Shown here: piece after piece, positions 34,566 to 43,857 of the stretch | How the letters are laid out: each line of letters begins with the position of its first letter | Numbering within the stretch: position 1 is the first letter of the stretch | Origin: CAMDPA01 sp965223035 | GTDB taxonomy: Bacteria > Pseudomonadota > Alphaproteobacteria > Rhizobiales > Hyphomicrobiaceae | Reading direction: 5' to 3' | DNA length: 64,000 nucleotides | Assembly (NCBI GenBank): GCA_965223035.1 | Contig: OZ244980.1 | Location: 5,456,001-5,520,000 of the forward strand | Program-made: the position numbers and the translations under genes | Notes under the pieces: model-generated | Told to the model about the DNA's origin: nothing | Database searches by the model: none | The model's input: only the letters and a program-made list of their open reading frames with translations

Positions 34566-34702
34566 GTGTTAGCTGGAACCCTCCCGATTCCCCGCCCGGT
34601 TCCTCCACTCGCAATCCAGAACATCAGGCCATTGGGTAGCGAGTGGGGGAACCGGGCGGGGGAGCGGGCCGGCTCGGGCGATTCCGCCTTAGCGGACATG
34701 AT
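34566..34702 (+). repeat. GC-rich long inverted repeat (family P), forward copy
   Basis: Left end AGCTGGAACCCTCCCGATTC; centre CAGAACATCAGGCCATTGGG with matching arms GCCCGGTTCC/GGAACCGGGC; right end CGATTCCGCCTTAGCGGAC. It is between rbfA and truB inside the operon and directly abuts a CTAG-type repeat. Confidence 0.72.
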
Positions 34703-34703
34703 G

Positions 34704-34794
34704 GAGAGCAACCTGCTGTTCACTTCAAGGGCGGTCACCTGTGTGCCTTAAATCGGAACTGGCTTTGCGGTTCTAATTTAAGGCACGATGATCT
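34704..34794. repeat. CTAG-type repeat, decayed A-left plus module B
   Basis: GAGAGCAACCTGCTG, then GTGCCTTAAATCGGAACTGG and its inverse TCTAATTTAAGGCACGATGA. It ends GATCT, 50 bases before the truB start. Confidence 0.78.
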
Positions 34795-34846
34795 GGGCCT
34801 CGCACGTTTGACCTCAGCACACTTTGTTCCACTGTTGATCCGAACC

Positions 34847-35770
34847 ATGGCAGCTCGCAAAAAAGGCAATCCCGTAAGCGGCTGGATCGTGCTCGACAAG
34901 GCTGAAGGCCTGACGTCGACGCGCGCGGTCGGTGCGGTTCGCCGGTTATTCAACGCGCGAAAGGCCGGGCACGCAGGCACGCTGGACCCGCTGGCAACCG
35001 GCATTCTGCCGATCGCGTTGGGTGAGGCGACGAAGACGGTTCCCTACGCCGTGGACGGCGAAAAAGGCTATCGGTTCACGGTGCGCTGGGGCATTGCGAC
35101 CGACACCGACGATGCCGAAGGCCAACCCACCAACACCAGTGAAGTGCGTCCGCTAATCCCGGATATCGAGGCGCAATTGCCGCGCTTCATCGGCGAAATT
35201 TTGCAAACCCCGCCGCGTTACTCCGCCATCAAGGTCGACGGCTACCGGGCCTATGACCTGGCGCGCGAAGGCGAGGAGGTCGAGCTCAAGCCGCGCGAGG
35301 TGGTGATTGATGCCTTGCGCTTGGTGGATGTGCCCGACCGGGATACCGCGGTGTTCGAGGCCCAATGCGGCAAGGGCACCTACGTGCGTGCGCTCGCCCG
35401 CGACCTCGGTATCGCATTAAACGCGTTCGCGCACGTCATCGCGCTGCGGCGAACACGGGTTGGCCCATTTGCGGAGGCGGACGCCGTCACACTCGACCGA
35501 CTGCAACGTTTGGCGGCCCAAGCCGATCATGGCGCGGGCCTGTTTGAGGCGCTGCTTCCCGTAGAGGCGTCGTTGACAGATCTGTTCGCTTTGAGCGTCG
35601 GTCAGTCGGACGCCGGCCGCATCACCCGCGGTCAATCGATCCTGATCCGCGGCCGCGATGCCCCGGTCCTAGAAGGTGAGGCCTACGCGATCTGCCGTGG
35701 CAAACCGCTCGCCATCGGTATCATGCAACACGGTGAATTCCGGCCGGTGCGCGTCTTCAACTTGGTCTAA
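34847..35770 (+). CDS. truB: tRNA pseudouridine-55 synthase
   Basis: 307 aa from ATG 34847; the frame runs on upstream through the repeat but homology starts here. Makes pseudouridine-55 in tRNAs. Seen: GWIVLDKAEGLTSTRAVGAV, the catalytic Asp in GHAGTLDPLATGILPIALGE, and YRFTVRWGIATDTDDAEG. QTPPRYSAIKVDGYRAYDLA and GKGTYVRALARDLG are also present. rpsO, its usual follower, is absent; a family P repeat and a gene on the other strand come next. Confidence 0.95.
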   Translation: MAARKKGNPVSGWIVLDKAEGLTSTRAVGAVRRLFNARKAGHAGTLDPLATGILPIALGEATKTVPYAVDGEKGYRFTVRWGIATDTDDAEGQPTNTSEVRPLIPDIEAQLPRFIGEILQTPPRYSAIKVDGYRAYDLAREGEEVELKPREVVIDALRLVDVPDRDTAVFEAQCGKGTYVRALARDLGIALNAFAHVIALRRTRVGPFAEADAVTLDRLQRLAAQADHGAGLFEALLPVEASLTDLFALSVGQSDAGRITRGQSILIRGRDAPVLEGEAYAICRGKPLAIGIMQHGEFRPVRVFNLV

Positions 35771-35781
35771 GGCGTATCCGA

Positions 35782-35882
35782 GTTGGCTGGAACCATCCCG
35801 TTTCCCCAACCGGGCCACCCACCACACCGTCCCCTTGGATGGCTGGGTGGGAGCCGGCCGGCAAGGGCACGCGCCTCAGGTT
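35782..35882 (+). repeat. GC-rich inverted repeat (family P), forward copy
   Basis: TTGGCTGGAACCATCCCGTT at the left, then CCGGGCCACCCACC with GGCTGGGTGGGAGCCGGCCG, and a shortened right end GCGCCTCAGG. It lies between the convergent truB and flavin reductase genes. Confidence 0.65.
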
Positions 35883-36526
35883 GCTTTTTCCCATGGCCCC
35901 TTCACTTTGCCGTGCTCGTCCACGTCTGGAAATTTCATCGTGAAGACGCTGTCTGGGGTTATGACCGAATAATCATGATAGCCCAGTCGGGCGATCGGTC
36001 GAATCGCCCCGGTGTCAACCAATCCGTCCTTGATCACGTTGTCGTTGATATAGATGCCAACCACTTGGCCGATCACGATCCAGTGCATTTTTCCCGTCGG
36101 CTCGTGGCGGGGCGTCTCAACGGTCTGGATATAGCGGCATTCCAATGCCGTTGGACTCTGCTCAACGCGGGGCGGGGCGACCAGTGTGGACGGGGCCGGC
36201 GTCAAATGCGAGATTTCGAATTCATCTACCTCAGGTGGCACTTCGGCGGAGCTGGCATTCATCTCGAAGCGCAGATCCCAGGTTGCCAGCGAGCACACGA
36301 ACTCACCTGTCTGCTCTGCATTGATCACGCTGTCCTTGCGGCCACCGCTCGCAAACATGACAACCGGGGGAATGTCCGAAACGAGGTTGAAGAAACTGAA
36401 GGGCGCAAGATTGACGACGCCTGCCGGGCTGATTGTCGAAATCCATCCGATCGGACGCGGCGCCACCAACGCTTTGACCGGATTGTGCCGCAGCCCGTGG
36501 TCATTCTTAGCGGTTTCAAAAAACAT
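35876..36526 (-). CDS. Flavin reductase family protein (FMN-binding split barrel)
   Basis: 216 aa from ATG 36526, which has GGAG upstream; the longer frame to 36598 is unlikely. FMN-binding split barrel of the flavoredoxin/flavin reductase type: KALVAPRPIGWISTISPAGV at the start, then NLAPFSFFNLVSDIPPVVMF and EFVCSLATWDLRFEMNASSA. Such proteins reduce flavins or bind FMN for electron transfer. Divergent from the DUF2093 gene with a 340-bp gap that holds a C9 run (about 36666) and no gene. The substrate is unknown. Confidence 0.87.
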   Translation of the reverse strand: MFFETAKNDHGLRHNPVKALVAPRPIGWISTISPAGVVNLAPFSFFNLVSDIPPVVMFASGGRKDSVINAEQTGEFVCSLATWDLRFEMNASSAEVPPEVDEFEISHLTPAPSTLVAPPRVEQSPTALECRYIQTVETPRHEPTGKMHWIVIGQVVGIYINDNVIKDGLVDTGAIRPIARLGYHDYSVITPDSVFTMKFPDVDEHGKVKGPWEKAT

Positions 36527-36866
36527 ACCTGATCTCCGTGTAAGCGCGCCGCGATCGGCGTCACCGTGCCCCAAAAGGCATCCTGAGTCAGCCCTCATCC
36601 TGTCCAGACCGGCGCCCGCCTGGTTTGCGGCACGTGCGATCTTGAAGGTGGCTCGTGTCCGACGTCACCCCCCCCCGCGGCATTCAAGCATGATATGCTC
36701 GCGAACAGGGCTCATTGCAGCAGCGCCATGCGCGAAACGGGTCCTGCCAAGAACAGATGGCTGGGCCCATCCGGCTCCACTGCATCCGCTCTTGACGCCG
36801 GCGTTCCAGCCCGGCAACTGAAAGGGGCACAATGGCTGTGGATCGGCAGTGGCGCAGGATGAATGG

Positions 36867-37100
36867 ATGAATATGGTAGACAGGCTGTTCGGACTTAAAG
36901 GCGAGGCGCGGCTCCGGTTCCGGCACGGCGACTATCAAGTGCTGTCGCCCGGAGATTTCGTTCGCTGCGCCGTCACCGGCCAACCGATCCTCTTGGCTGA
37001 GTTACGCTACTGGAATGTGGATTTGCAGGAGGCGTATGCGTCCGCCCATATTTCGCTCAACCGCTATCTGCAGGTGCGAGAGCGCAACGACGAGGCTTGA
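36867..37100 (+). CDS. DUF2093 protein
   Basis: 77 aa from ATG 36867 (MNMVDRLFGLKGEARLRFRH), with AGGA 8 bases upstream. The DUF2093 pattern DYQVLSPGDFVRCAVTGQPI and LLAELRYWNVDLQEAYAS is clear. The family is restricted to alphaproteobacteria and is usually next to lpxK. Function is unknown. Its 3' end overlaps the 3' end of lpxK on the other strand by 37 bases. Confidence 0.88.
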   Translation: MNMVDRLFGLKGEARLRFRHGDYQVLSPGDFVRCAVTGQPILLAELRYWNVDLQEAYASAHISLNRYLQVRERNDEA

Positions 37101-38164
37101 GCGGCACCCGCACCATGAGGTGCAGCCCCCTCGCTGACCGCCATCAGCAACGACATCAACCGTTTCTCATCCCTGACCGTCATCTTGAGTTGGATGGGAA
37201 CAGGCTGTGCCGCCTCGCGCAACTCCGCCAACGGTCCCGGCTGCCCAATCAGGCGCACCCAATCCTTTTCCGTGGTTACGATCTTGGCCCCTAACCTAGC
37301 CGCCCGCGCCAGCACATAGGACGCATCGTGCGCTTGAAAGGCGTGATGATCGGGAAACGTGATCGTTTCAGCCACCTCGGCACCGATCGCCCGCAGCAGC
37401 TCGGTAAATCGGCCGGGATTGGCGATCCCGGCCAGCGCCAGCAATCGTTCACCGGCAAGTGCGTCGCCGTTGGTCTCCGGTTCGGTCCATGCTTCGAGCA
37501 CCGGGCCCATGAAGCGCTGACGAAGCATCGCCGCGACGGCGTCATCCCCTTCTCGCTGATGCCGCGGACGGTTAACGACCAACGCGTCGGCTCGCTCAAG
37601 CTGGGCGGCCAAGGGTGCGCGCAGTGGACCGGCCGGAATAACGCGTTCGTTGCCAAAACCGCGGCGACCATCGACGACGACAATCGACAGGTCCTTATGC
37701 AAGGCCGGATTCTGGAAACCGTCGTCCATGATGATGACTGTCGGCGGTGTCTGACCGGCATCGGCCTCGATCATTTGCGCGCCGGCCGCACGCCGGCGGG
37801 CAACCACGGTTCGTGCGTGGCGCGCCAGCAGCAGCGATTCGTCGCCGACGTCAGCAGCCACATCGAGCGCCGGATCAACGCGGTGCGGGCCGACGTGCCG
37901 GCCGCCATAGCCCCTGGTGAGAATAGCGGGTCGCTCACCGCAGCGTGCCAGTTCACGTGCGATCTTGATGGAAAGTGGCGTTTTGCCGGTGCCTCCGGCG
38001 GTGAAATTGCCCACGCAAATAACCGGCAGCGAGCACCGGTAGGCCTCATCCGCGCGCAGTCGCCGCTCCGCAATGAAGCCCCAAACATGAGCCACCGGCG
38101 CCAAGATGCCTGGCATGGCGGATGAGCCGGACTCGTACCACCATCGTGGTTCTTCAGCCGGCAC
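37064..38164 (-). CDS. lpxK: Tetraacyldisaccharide 4'-kinase LpxK
   Basis: About 366 aa from GTG 38164, which overlaps the end of the upstream fused gene by 11 bases; the longer frame to 38209 is non-conserved. Phosphorylates the lipid A disaccharide at 4' in the inner membrane. Seen: EPRWWYESGSSAMPGILAPV, the P-loop in VGNFTAGGTGKTPLSIKIA, ILTRGYGGRH, VIIMDDGFQNPALHKDLSIV and FPDHHAFQAHDASYV. Translational coupling with the KdtA fusion suggests one lipid A/Kdo unit. Confidence 0.92.
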   Translation of the reverse strand: MPAEEPRWWYESGSSAMPGILAPVAHVWGFIAERRLRADEAYRCSLPVICVGNFTAGGTGKTPLSIKIARELARCGERPAILTRGYGGRHVGPHRVDPALDVAADVGDESLLLARHARTVVARRRAAGAQMIEADAGQTPPTVIIMDDGFQNPALHKDLSIVVVDGRRGFGNERVIPAGPLRAPLAAQLERADALVVNRPRHQREGDDAVAAMLRQRFMGPVLEAWTEPETNGDALAGERLLALAGIANPGRFTELLRAIGAEVAETITFPDHHAFQAHDASYVLARAARLGAKIVTTEKDWVRLIGQPGPLAELREAAQPVPIQLKMTVRDEKRLMSLLMAVSEGAAPHGAGAAQASSLRSRTCR

Positions 38165-40217
38165 GTCGCATCCCCTTGTCGTCCGGCAAAAAGCGCAGCA
38201 GCTCGTCAACGGTCAGCTCCAAGGCTCCCGACAAGCTGGCCAGCGCCATCTGCGCACCCGCCTGCATCCGCCTCAACTCCATTTCGTCGCTCAGGAGGCG
38301 ACTGACCGCGGCGGCCAATTCGTCCGCATTGGAGACCACCAGCGCCGCTTTGCGGACATGCAGCATGCCATAGGCATCGGCAAAGTTCTCCCAATGCGGG
38401 CCGGACAGCACGACCGCACCACTGCGAATTGCTTCAATCGGGTTCTGACCGCCGCGATCCACCAGCGAACCGCCAACGAACGCGATCGGCGATAGCGGGT
38501 AAACCGTGCCTAACTCGCCAATCGTATCGACCAGGTAGATGTCGGTCCTGGCGTCGGGCAGCACCAGGCGGGATCGCTGCTCGACACGCAGGCCGTAGCT
38601 GCCCAGCAGGCGAACGATGTCCGGTCCACGCTCGGGATGGCGCGGCGCGAGAATCGTGCAAAAGCCGGGGCGGTCGCGGGCCAAGCGCTTGTGTGCAGCC
38701 GCGATCACGCGCTCTTCGCCGTCATGGGTGCTCGCAGCCACCAGGGTTGGCCGGCCGGACAGGGTCTGCTTGAGCCGAGTGAACTCGGCCTCGTGGAATG
38801 GCAAGGGTGGGGCATCGATCTTCAAATTGCCGGCCGCCAGACAGCGGGTGCCGCCCAACTCCTGGTAGCGTTCGGCCAGTCGCTCGCTCTGCGCGATCAC
38901 CACATCGAAGCGCGAGAACAAGGACTTAGCGACCCGCGACAACCGCCGCCAGCGCGAGAACGAGCGGTCCGACATGCGCGCATTGACCAACGCCAACGGT
39001 ATCGCTCGGGCCGATATCGCCAGGATGAAATTCGGCCAGATCTCACTTTCGGTCAGCACCGCCAGGTCCGGTCGCCAATGATCCAAAAACCGATTGACGT
39101 AGCGCGGTGAGTCGAGCGGGACATACTGATGGATGTCGCCCTCAGGCAGGCGGCGGGCGGCTAACCCGGCTGAGGTCGTGGTCCCTGTCGTGAACAGCAA
39201 TTTCAGGTTGGGCCGCGCCGCGCGCAAGGCCATGGACAATGGTAGAACGGCGCTCAACTCACCGACGCTGGCGGCATGGATCCAGACCAGCTGGCCTGTG
39301 GGACGCTGTTCGCTTGGCCGGCCAAGTCGCTCGGCCCGCCGCGCCTTGTCCTCTTTGCCCCGCTGCTCGCGCTGGCCGAGAAAAAACGGTGCGGCCGGCT
39401 CCATCAGTCGCGTGGCCAACTCGTAGGAGCGCAAGCCGATGCCTGGCGACAGCGAGCCGGCGTGGCGCCAGCCCGCACGCTGGAACGCTTCGGGTGGCGT
39501 TGCACGCCGAGGGCTGGTTCCGACCAGCCGGTAGGCCCGCCGCGTGACCTCATCGAGGCCGCGTTCCACCGCCTGCCGAGCGATCTCCAACTCGTGGGGG
39601 TCGGCATCACGCTGCACGTAAATGGGATCGCCAAAAACGCCAGATAGTTTGCCGAACGGAAGGTTGATGGTCATCCGGCTCCACGTTTTGAGCGGAATAA
39701 AGCGGCTGGTGGCGGCGGCGAGCGGGATAATCGGCCGGCCAGACAGTCTGGCCAGGGCAACGATGCCTTCGCCGGCGCGGCGGGCGGGGCCCGGCGGTAC
39801 GTCAGCGGTCATGCCAACAAAGATATCGTCCTGGAGGGCCCTGAGAGCGCCGCGCAACGCCGCCGCACCGCCGCGGTCCTTACGCCGCGTGCCGGCGCCG
39901 GCGCCTCTGATCAGCGTCGTGTTGAAGCGCGCCAGCGCCTGGGCCATGAGCTCAGCGTCGCCATGGCGGGCCAACATCACGGCAAGCGGCACGTCCGGCG
40001 GCTTAATCTTCGGCGCCAACAGGAATTGACCATGCCATACCGCGATGATCGCGGGTCGATGCTCGGCAAGAAAGACGTTGATATCGGCTGGTTCCGTCAC
40101 CAGCCGCGAAGTTCGGTGGACAAGATCGATGAAATTCGCCACGGATTGGCCGGAGAATCGGCTCAGCCGTGCTTTCTCGATGGGCACTTGCGCCATTTCG
40201 TGACGGGCCTCGGCCAC
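38154..40217 (-). CDS. waaA: Fused DUF374 acyltransferase-like domain and Kdo transferase (KdtA/WaaA)
   Basis: 687 aa. Residues 1-240 are DUF374, an acyltransferase-like family (AIIAVWHGQFLL, MLARHGDAELMAQALARF, GMTADVPPGPARRAGEGIVA, LARLSGRPIIPLAAATSR). Residues about 250-687 are KdtA, which adds Kdo to lipid IVA: SYELATRLMEPAAPFFLGQR, VWIHAASVGELSAVLPLS, VLTESEIWPNFILAISARAI, FVGGSLVDRGGQNPIEAI. In related genomes these are two neighbouring genes; here no stop separates them, and the linker (around TSPRRATPPEAFQRAGWRHA) is continuous. An internal start at TTG or ATG near residues 251-266 could still give a separate KdtA. The second Met of the reading frame, 7 codons in, could be the true start. 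Confidence 0.87.
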   Translation of the reverse strand: MAEARHEMAQVPIEKARLSRFSGQSVANFIDLVHRTSRLVTEPADINVFLAEHRPAIIAVWHGQFLLAPKIKPPDVPLAVMLARHGDAELMAQALARFNTTLIRGAGAGTRRKDRGGAAALRGALRALQDDIFVGMTADVPPGPARRAGEGIVALARLSGRPIIPLAAATSRFIPLKTWSRMTINLPFGKLSGVFGDPIYVQRDADPHELEIARQAVERGLDEVTRRAYRLVGTSPRRATPPEAFQRAGWRHAGSLSPGIGLRSYELATRLMEPAAPFFLGQREQRGKEDKARRAERLGRPSEQRPTGQLVWIHAASVGELSAVLPLSMALRAARPNLKLLFTTGTTTSAGLAARRLPEGDIHQYVPLDSPRYVNRFLDHWRPDLAVLTESEIWPNFILAISARAIPLALVNARMSDRSFSRWRRLSRVAKSLFSRFDVVIAQSERLAERYQELGGTRCLAAGNLKIDAPPLPFHEAEFTRLKQTLSGRPTLVAASTHDGEERVIAAAHKRLARDRPGFCTILAPRHPERGPDIVRLLGSYGLRVEQRSRLVLPDARTDIYLVDTIGELGTVYPLSPIAFVGGSLVDRGGQNPIEAIRSGAVVLSGPHWENFADAYGMLHVRKAALVVSNADELAAAVSRLLSDEMELRRMQAGAQMALASLSGALELTVDELLRFLPDDKGMRRAG

Positions 40218-40385
40218 GGCTATCCAGTTGTGCGGTAGAGTGCGGACAGCACCTCTTGCGAGAGGTTCCTATAGCGGATATGGAGCAAATGCAAAGCCTG
40301 TTCAGTGCGTGGTATGGGTGACGACAGGCGGACGGGCCATAGGGCCCGCAGGTTTTCAAGAACTTCATGGGGCACGCGATCACCG

Positions 40386-41129
40386 ATGGCAGTTGGCAAG
40401 CTTGGCAAGCAGACCCGGCGAGCCATGAAGCGCGTCACTCTGGCATGGCGACAATCACTCGTCGACGATTCGCCCGCGTGGCTGCGCCGGTTCGCCGGAC
40501 CGACGGCATCTTACCTCGACATGTTGTTGCTGGATCATGGCATCTTTCGCATACTGTATTTGAATAAACATGCCCTGAGCGACACGGTGTGGCGTTCAGC
40601 CCAGCCGGCTCCGTACCATATCCACCGCCTCGCCCAGCAAGGTGTACGCACCATCGTCAACCTGAGAGGTGAGCGGTTGTGCGGCAGCTATTGGCTCGAA
40701 ACGCAGGCCTGCGCGCGGCATGGCATCAAGTTGGTCAATTTTCCGGTTCGCTCGCGCGCGGCGCCCAGCCGCGAGGAAATCAGGGCGGCACACCGACTGT
40801 TCCAGAACACCGACTATCCGATGCTGATGCATTGTAAATCCGGATCAGATCGGGCCGGATTGATGAGCGTGCTGTTCATGCACCTGCACCAAGGCCTTCC
40901 CATTGCTGAGGCCTTGAAGCAACTGTCCTGGCGCTTCGGTCACATCCGGCAGGCTGACACCGGCATTTTGGATGCCTTCTTCGAACGCTACCTTGATGAC
41001 ACCAAGCGCCGATCGATCGCCTTCATCGACTGGGTCGATACGGTCTACGATCCAGATGAGTTGAAGCGGACGTTCACCGCCAACGGCTGGGCCAACCGAC
41101 TGGTGGATTCGGTGTTGCGGCGCGAGTAG
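40386..41129 (+). CDS. Tyrosine/dual-specificity phosphatase-like protein
   Basis: About 247 aa from ATG 40386; upstream frame to 40305 is Arg-rich. Phosphatase signature Cx5R in MLMHCKSGSDRAGLMS (catalytic Cys and Arg), preceded by GVRTIVNLRGERLCGSYWLE with the general-acid region. C-terminal half: LKQLSWRFGHIRQADTGILD, then FIDWVDTVYDPDELKR. This type of phosphatase is commonly next to lipid A genes, and removal of a lipid phosphate is a fair guess, not proven. Divergent from the KdtA fusion. Start could also be the ATG at 40425. Confidence 0.82.
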   Translation: MAVGKLGKQTRRAMKRVTLAWRQSLVDDSPAWLRRFAGPTASYLDMLLLDHGIFRILYLNKHALSDTVWRSAQPAPYHIHRLAQQGVRTIVNLRGERLCGSYWLETQACARHGIKLVNFPVRSRAAPSREEIRAAHRLFQNTDYPMLMHCKSGSDRAGLMSVLFMHLHQGLPIAEALKQLSWRFGHIRQADTGILDAFFERYLDDTKRRSIAFIDWVDTVYDPDELKRTFTANGWANRLVDSVLRRE

Positions 41130-41805
41130 GTGCGCCGGCACGGATCGCTCGGCGAATCGGAGGCTTGTGGCAATTCTAACACAGCGCAACGCTGTCCAGC
41201 TGCCCCCGCCCGAATCGACTCGACGCAGTCGGATAAAATGTGGATAAATTTTGACCACGGATGCGTCGCCTGCATCCGTTGCTGGGGGAGGTATGGTCGG
41301 CACCGAAACGCCCCCGCCGGGTCGGTGCTGACCTCCTTTTTGCAGTTGGTTGAGAGGGCATCCCCACCAGTGCGCGACACCGATGCGTGACATCAGTGCG
41401 CGACCAACGACCCGCTGTTGCCTCGTCGGCGACCTGAGCCAGTCAGAGGTCAGCCATTCCGTGAACTACCACGCTGCTGGTTGCCAATCAGCAGACTGCC
41501 GGTCCGTTGGCGGCCGCCCAGTAGGCGGCTACTCAGCGGGTTGGCACGCAATGAGGGCTGGCACTCAGTTGGCGACCACTTGCCGTGACGGGCGCCGGCG
41601 TTCGAAGACGACCCCATCTGGGTGCGCCTGTCCGCCACGGCCGGCTCCATCATCGTGCCTTCACTTGCAACTGCCAAGCCGGTTTCCCTTTAAGGCACGA
41701 AGATGATCGCCCTTAAAGTGGCTCTCGCCGCCACGACGCACATCGTGCAACGCTCCGCGTCCGCCCTGGCCAGATTGGAACAGCGCGCGCCCCAACACGT
41801 GCTGT
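41130..41805. other. 676-bp gap rich in hairpins and repeat remnants
   Basis: No supported gene. Contents: CTGCTGGTTG/CAATCAGCAG inverted pair near 41470, several GTTGGCGGCC/GGCGGC-like pairs to 41535, and a CTAG-type module B at 41648-41720. The gap separates two convergent genes. Confidence 0.5.
41648..41720. repeat. CTAG-type repeat, module B (diverged)
   Basis: ATCATCGTGCCTTCACTTGC opposite CCCTTTAAGGCACGAAGATGA, followed by GATCGCCCTTAAAGTGG. Confidence 0.72.
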
Positions 41806-42570
41806 CTATGTGTTGGTCGTGCCACCGCACACGGCGAGGGTCTGACCGGCGACGAAGTCACTTTCCGCGGAAGCCAGAAATATCAAGGCCCCGATCAGGT
41901 CCTCCGGATGGCCATCCCGCTTGATCGATCGCGCAGCGATCACAGCGTCGCGCATTTCATCGATATGCTCGGTGTTCTCGACGATGCTGTCGCTCATGAT
42001 CAGTCCCGGGGCCAGCGTGTTCACGCGGATGCCGTGCTTGCCAAGATCGCGACACAGCGCCCGCGTGAAGCCGAGCATCGCCCCCTTCGATGTCACGTAG
42101 TGCAGCATATGCGGTATGCCACGATAGGCCGTGCCGGAGGCGATGTTGATGATCTTGCCGTAGTTGGCGCGAATCATGTGCGGCGCGACGTGCTTCATCA
42201 TCAGGAACGGCCCGCGCACGTTGACGGCCATCACCCGATCCCACAGCTCGACGTCGATGTCCCAAGGCTCGGTCGGCTGGAGCGTGGCGAACACTGCCGC
42301 GTTGTTGACGAGGACATCGATTTTGTCGCTGCGCTCGATCACCTGCGCGACGAGACCAGCGACCTGCGCCTCATCGCTGACGTCACAGGTGACCGCGTAA
42401 GCCCTGCCCTCCCCATAGGCGGCACAGATCGCCGCGGCGACACCAGCTCCGTCAACGATGTCCGAAACCACCACGGTGGCCCCCGCTTCGGCGAGGCCGT
42501 GGCAGTAAACCTTGCCGATCCCCTTCGCACCACCGGTAACGATGGCCACCCGTCCGTCGAGTCGGCCCAT
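41806..42570 (-). CDS. Short-chain dehydrogenase/reductase
   Basis: 254 aa, a classical SDR. NAD(P) site VTGGAKGIGK at the N-terminus, VNNAAVF, catalytic Ser in NIASGTAYRG, and Tyr/Lys in HYVTSKGAMLGFTRALCRD. An acidic residue after the second strand (VVSDIVDGAG) points to NAD(H) preference. The ending ESDFVAGQTLAVCGGTTNT is common. Substrate not evident. Start ATG 42570, with AGGGAGG 7 bases upstream. Convergent with the phosphatase gene. Confidence 0.9.
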   Translation of the reverse strand: MGRLDGRVAIVTGGAKGIGKVYCHGLAEAGATVVVSDIVDGAGVAAAICAAYGEGRAYAVTCDVSDEAQVAGLVAQVIERSDKIDVLVNNAAVFATLQPTEPWDIDVELWDRVMAVNVRGPFLMMKHVAPHMIRANYGKIINIASGTAYRGIPHMLHYVTSKGAMLGFTRALCRDLGKHGIRVNTLAPGLIMSDSIVENTEHIDEMRDAVIAARSIKRDGHPEDLIGALIFLASAESDFVAGQTLAVCGGTTNT

Positions 42571-42781
42571 CTAGACCTCCCTGTGTCAATTTGAACTGTC
42601 GTCGGATCGCGACTGCGGTCTCGCACGAGAGGTTATCGTGCTGATTCGCAATCTCAAAACCAATTGTGGTCCGCCCAATGCACCCGCGATGGCTCCGGTT
42701 TGCAATGCCATGACACGACCCGCGACGGCGCTATGGCTTTTCAGAGATCGCTGCAAACATCCTGCTGCCCGCCCCGCACCG

Positions 42782-43744
42782 TCACCAACAGCGGCCGGAC
42801 ACCAGCTCCCAGTCATAAATCTCGCGGCATGGAACGATGGTCCGTTTGCGTCCACCGCTCAAGCCCACAACCGCCGCAGGCTGACCGTCGACGCTCGCCA
42901 CCGCGAAGCTCTCGCTGGCCCGCGCGCGCAGCAGCACCGAGCCCAGCTCTCGCATGCGACCGCCAGCGAAGCTGATGAAGCGTAATCGCCGCCGATCGGC
43001 GCTCGGGATGGCTAAGTCAGCGATCCCGTCAGCATTGAAATCAGCCACCGCCGACAAATCCATATGCAGCGATCCCATGACGTGGTTGGACACATCCTCC
43101 AGCGATCCCAATTTGATCAAGCGCCGTTCTCGGTAGGTCCAGATTTGCAGGATGCCGCCGATGTGCGGGGTAACCACCAGCGCGATATCGGTCTTGCCAT
43201 CACCGTCAAAGTCCGCGAACCCGGCCGGATTGAGCCAGCGGAACGGACGACCGATCGGTGGTGTTTCAGCGATGATCGCCAGGCTTCTGCCCTGTGCCAC
43301 CGCAACGGCTAACGCCGCACCTTTGTGCAAGTAGCCCCGAATCACCACGACCTCGTCGCGCCCATCGCCGTCGACATCGACAATCCGCGGCTTGCGGTCC
43401 TCAAACACGCTATCTTTCGGCAACGGCAATCTCAGAACAAGAAGATCCGAGGTCGAGACCGTGAGCGTGGCGGGGTGGTGCCTACCACCGAACGGATTGT
43501 GACGATAACGGTCGGTGGGGTCGGAAAACCAGGCGGCGCGAATGTTGCCGTTGGCCCGGGCCAGCGCGGCGCCGCGAAACACCCGGTCCTTTCTCGGTCG
43601 CCTGAAATAGCCCTCTTGCTTGGGCAGCGACAGCTCACCTTGGGGGATGACTCGCCCGCCCTGCGCGCGTGCCCCGTTCGGGACCGCATCGGCGAAAACC
43701 GCCGCGACGGCCGCCAGTACCGCCAACAATTGGTAGGACGACAT
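42782..43744 (-). CDS. Secreted FG-GAP/VCBS-repeat protein
   Basis: About 320 aa from ATG 43744, giving a signal peptide (MSSYQLLAVLAAVAAVFADA with an ARAQ site); upstream frame sequence is not plausible. Three calcium-binding FG-GAP repeats are visible: IVDVDGDGRDEVVVI, GFADFDGDGKTDIALV and VADFNADGIADLAIP. These form a beta-propeller. It ends with Cys-containing CREIYDWELVSGRCW. Presumably periplasmic or surface-exposed; ligand unknown. Confidence 0.8.
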   Translation of the reverse strand: MSSYQLLAVLAAVAAVFADAVPNGARAQGGRVIPQGELSLPKQEGYFRRPRKDRVFRGAALARANGNIRAAWFSDPTDRYRHNPFGGRHHPATLTVSTSDLLVLRLPLPKDSVFEDRKPRIVDVDGDGRDEVVVIRGYLHKGAALAVAVAQGRSLAIIAETPPIGRPFRWLNPAGFADFDGDGKTDIALVVTPHIGGILQIWTYRERRLIKLGSLEDVSNHVMGSLHMDLSAVADFNADGIADLAIPSADRRRLRFISFAGGRMRELGSVLLRARASESFAVASVDGQPAAVVGLSGGRKRTIVPCREIYDWELVSGRCW

Positions 43745-43857
43745 CGGCTCGGTTCCCTCTTTCAATAGACTGGCTCGCCGAAACGCTGCGCCCCTGAACG
43801 ACGTTGACGCGGGATCTTGCCGAGCCGTGCGGTCATCGCGCGACCGCACGCTTCGCT

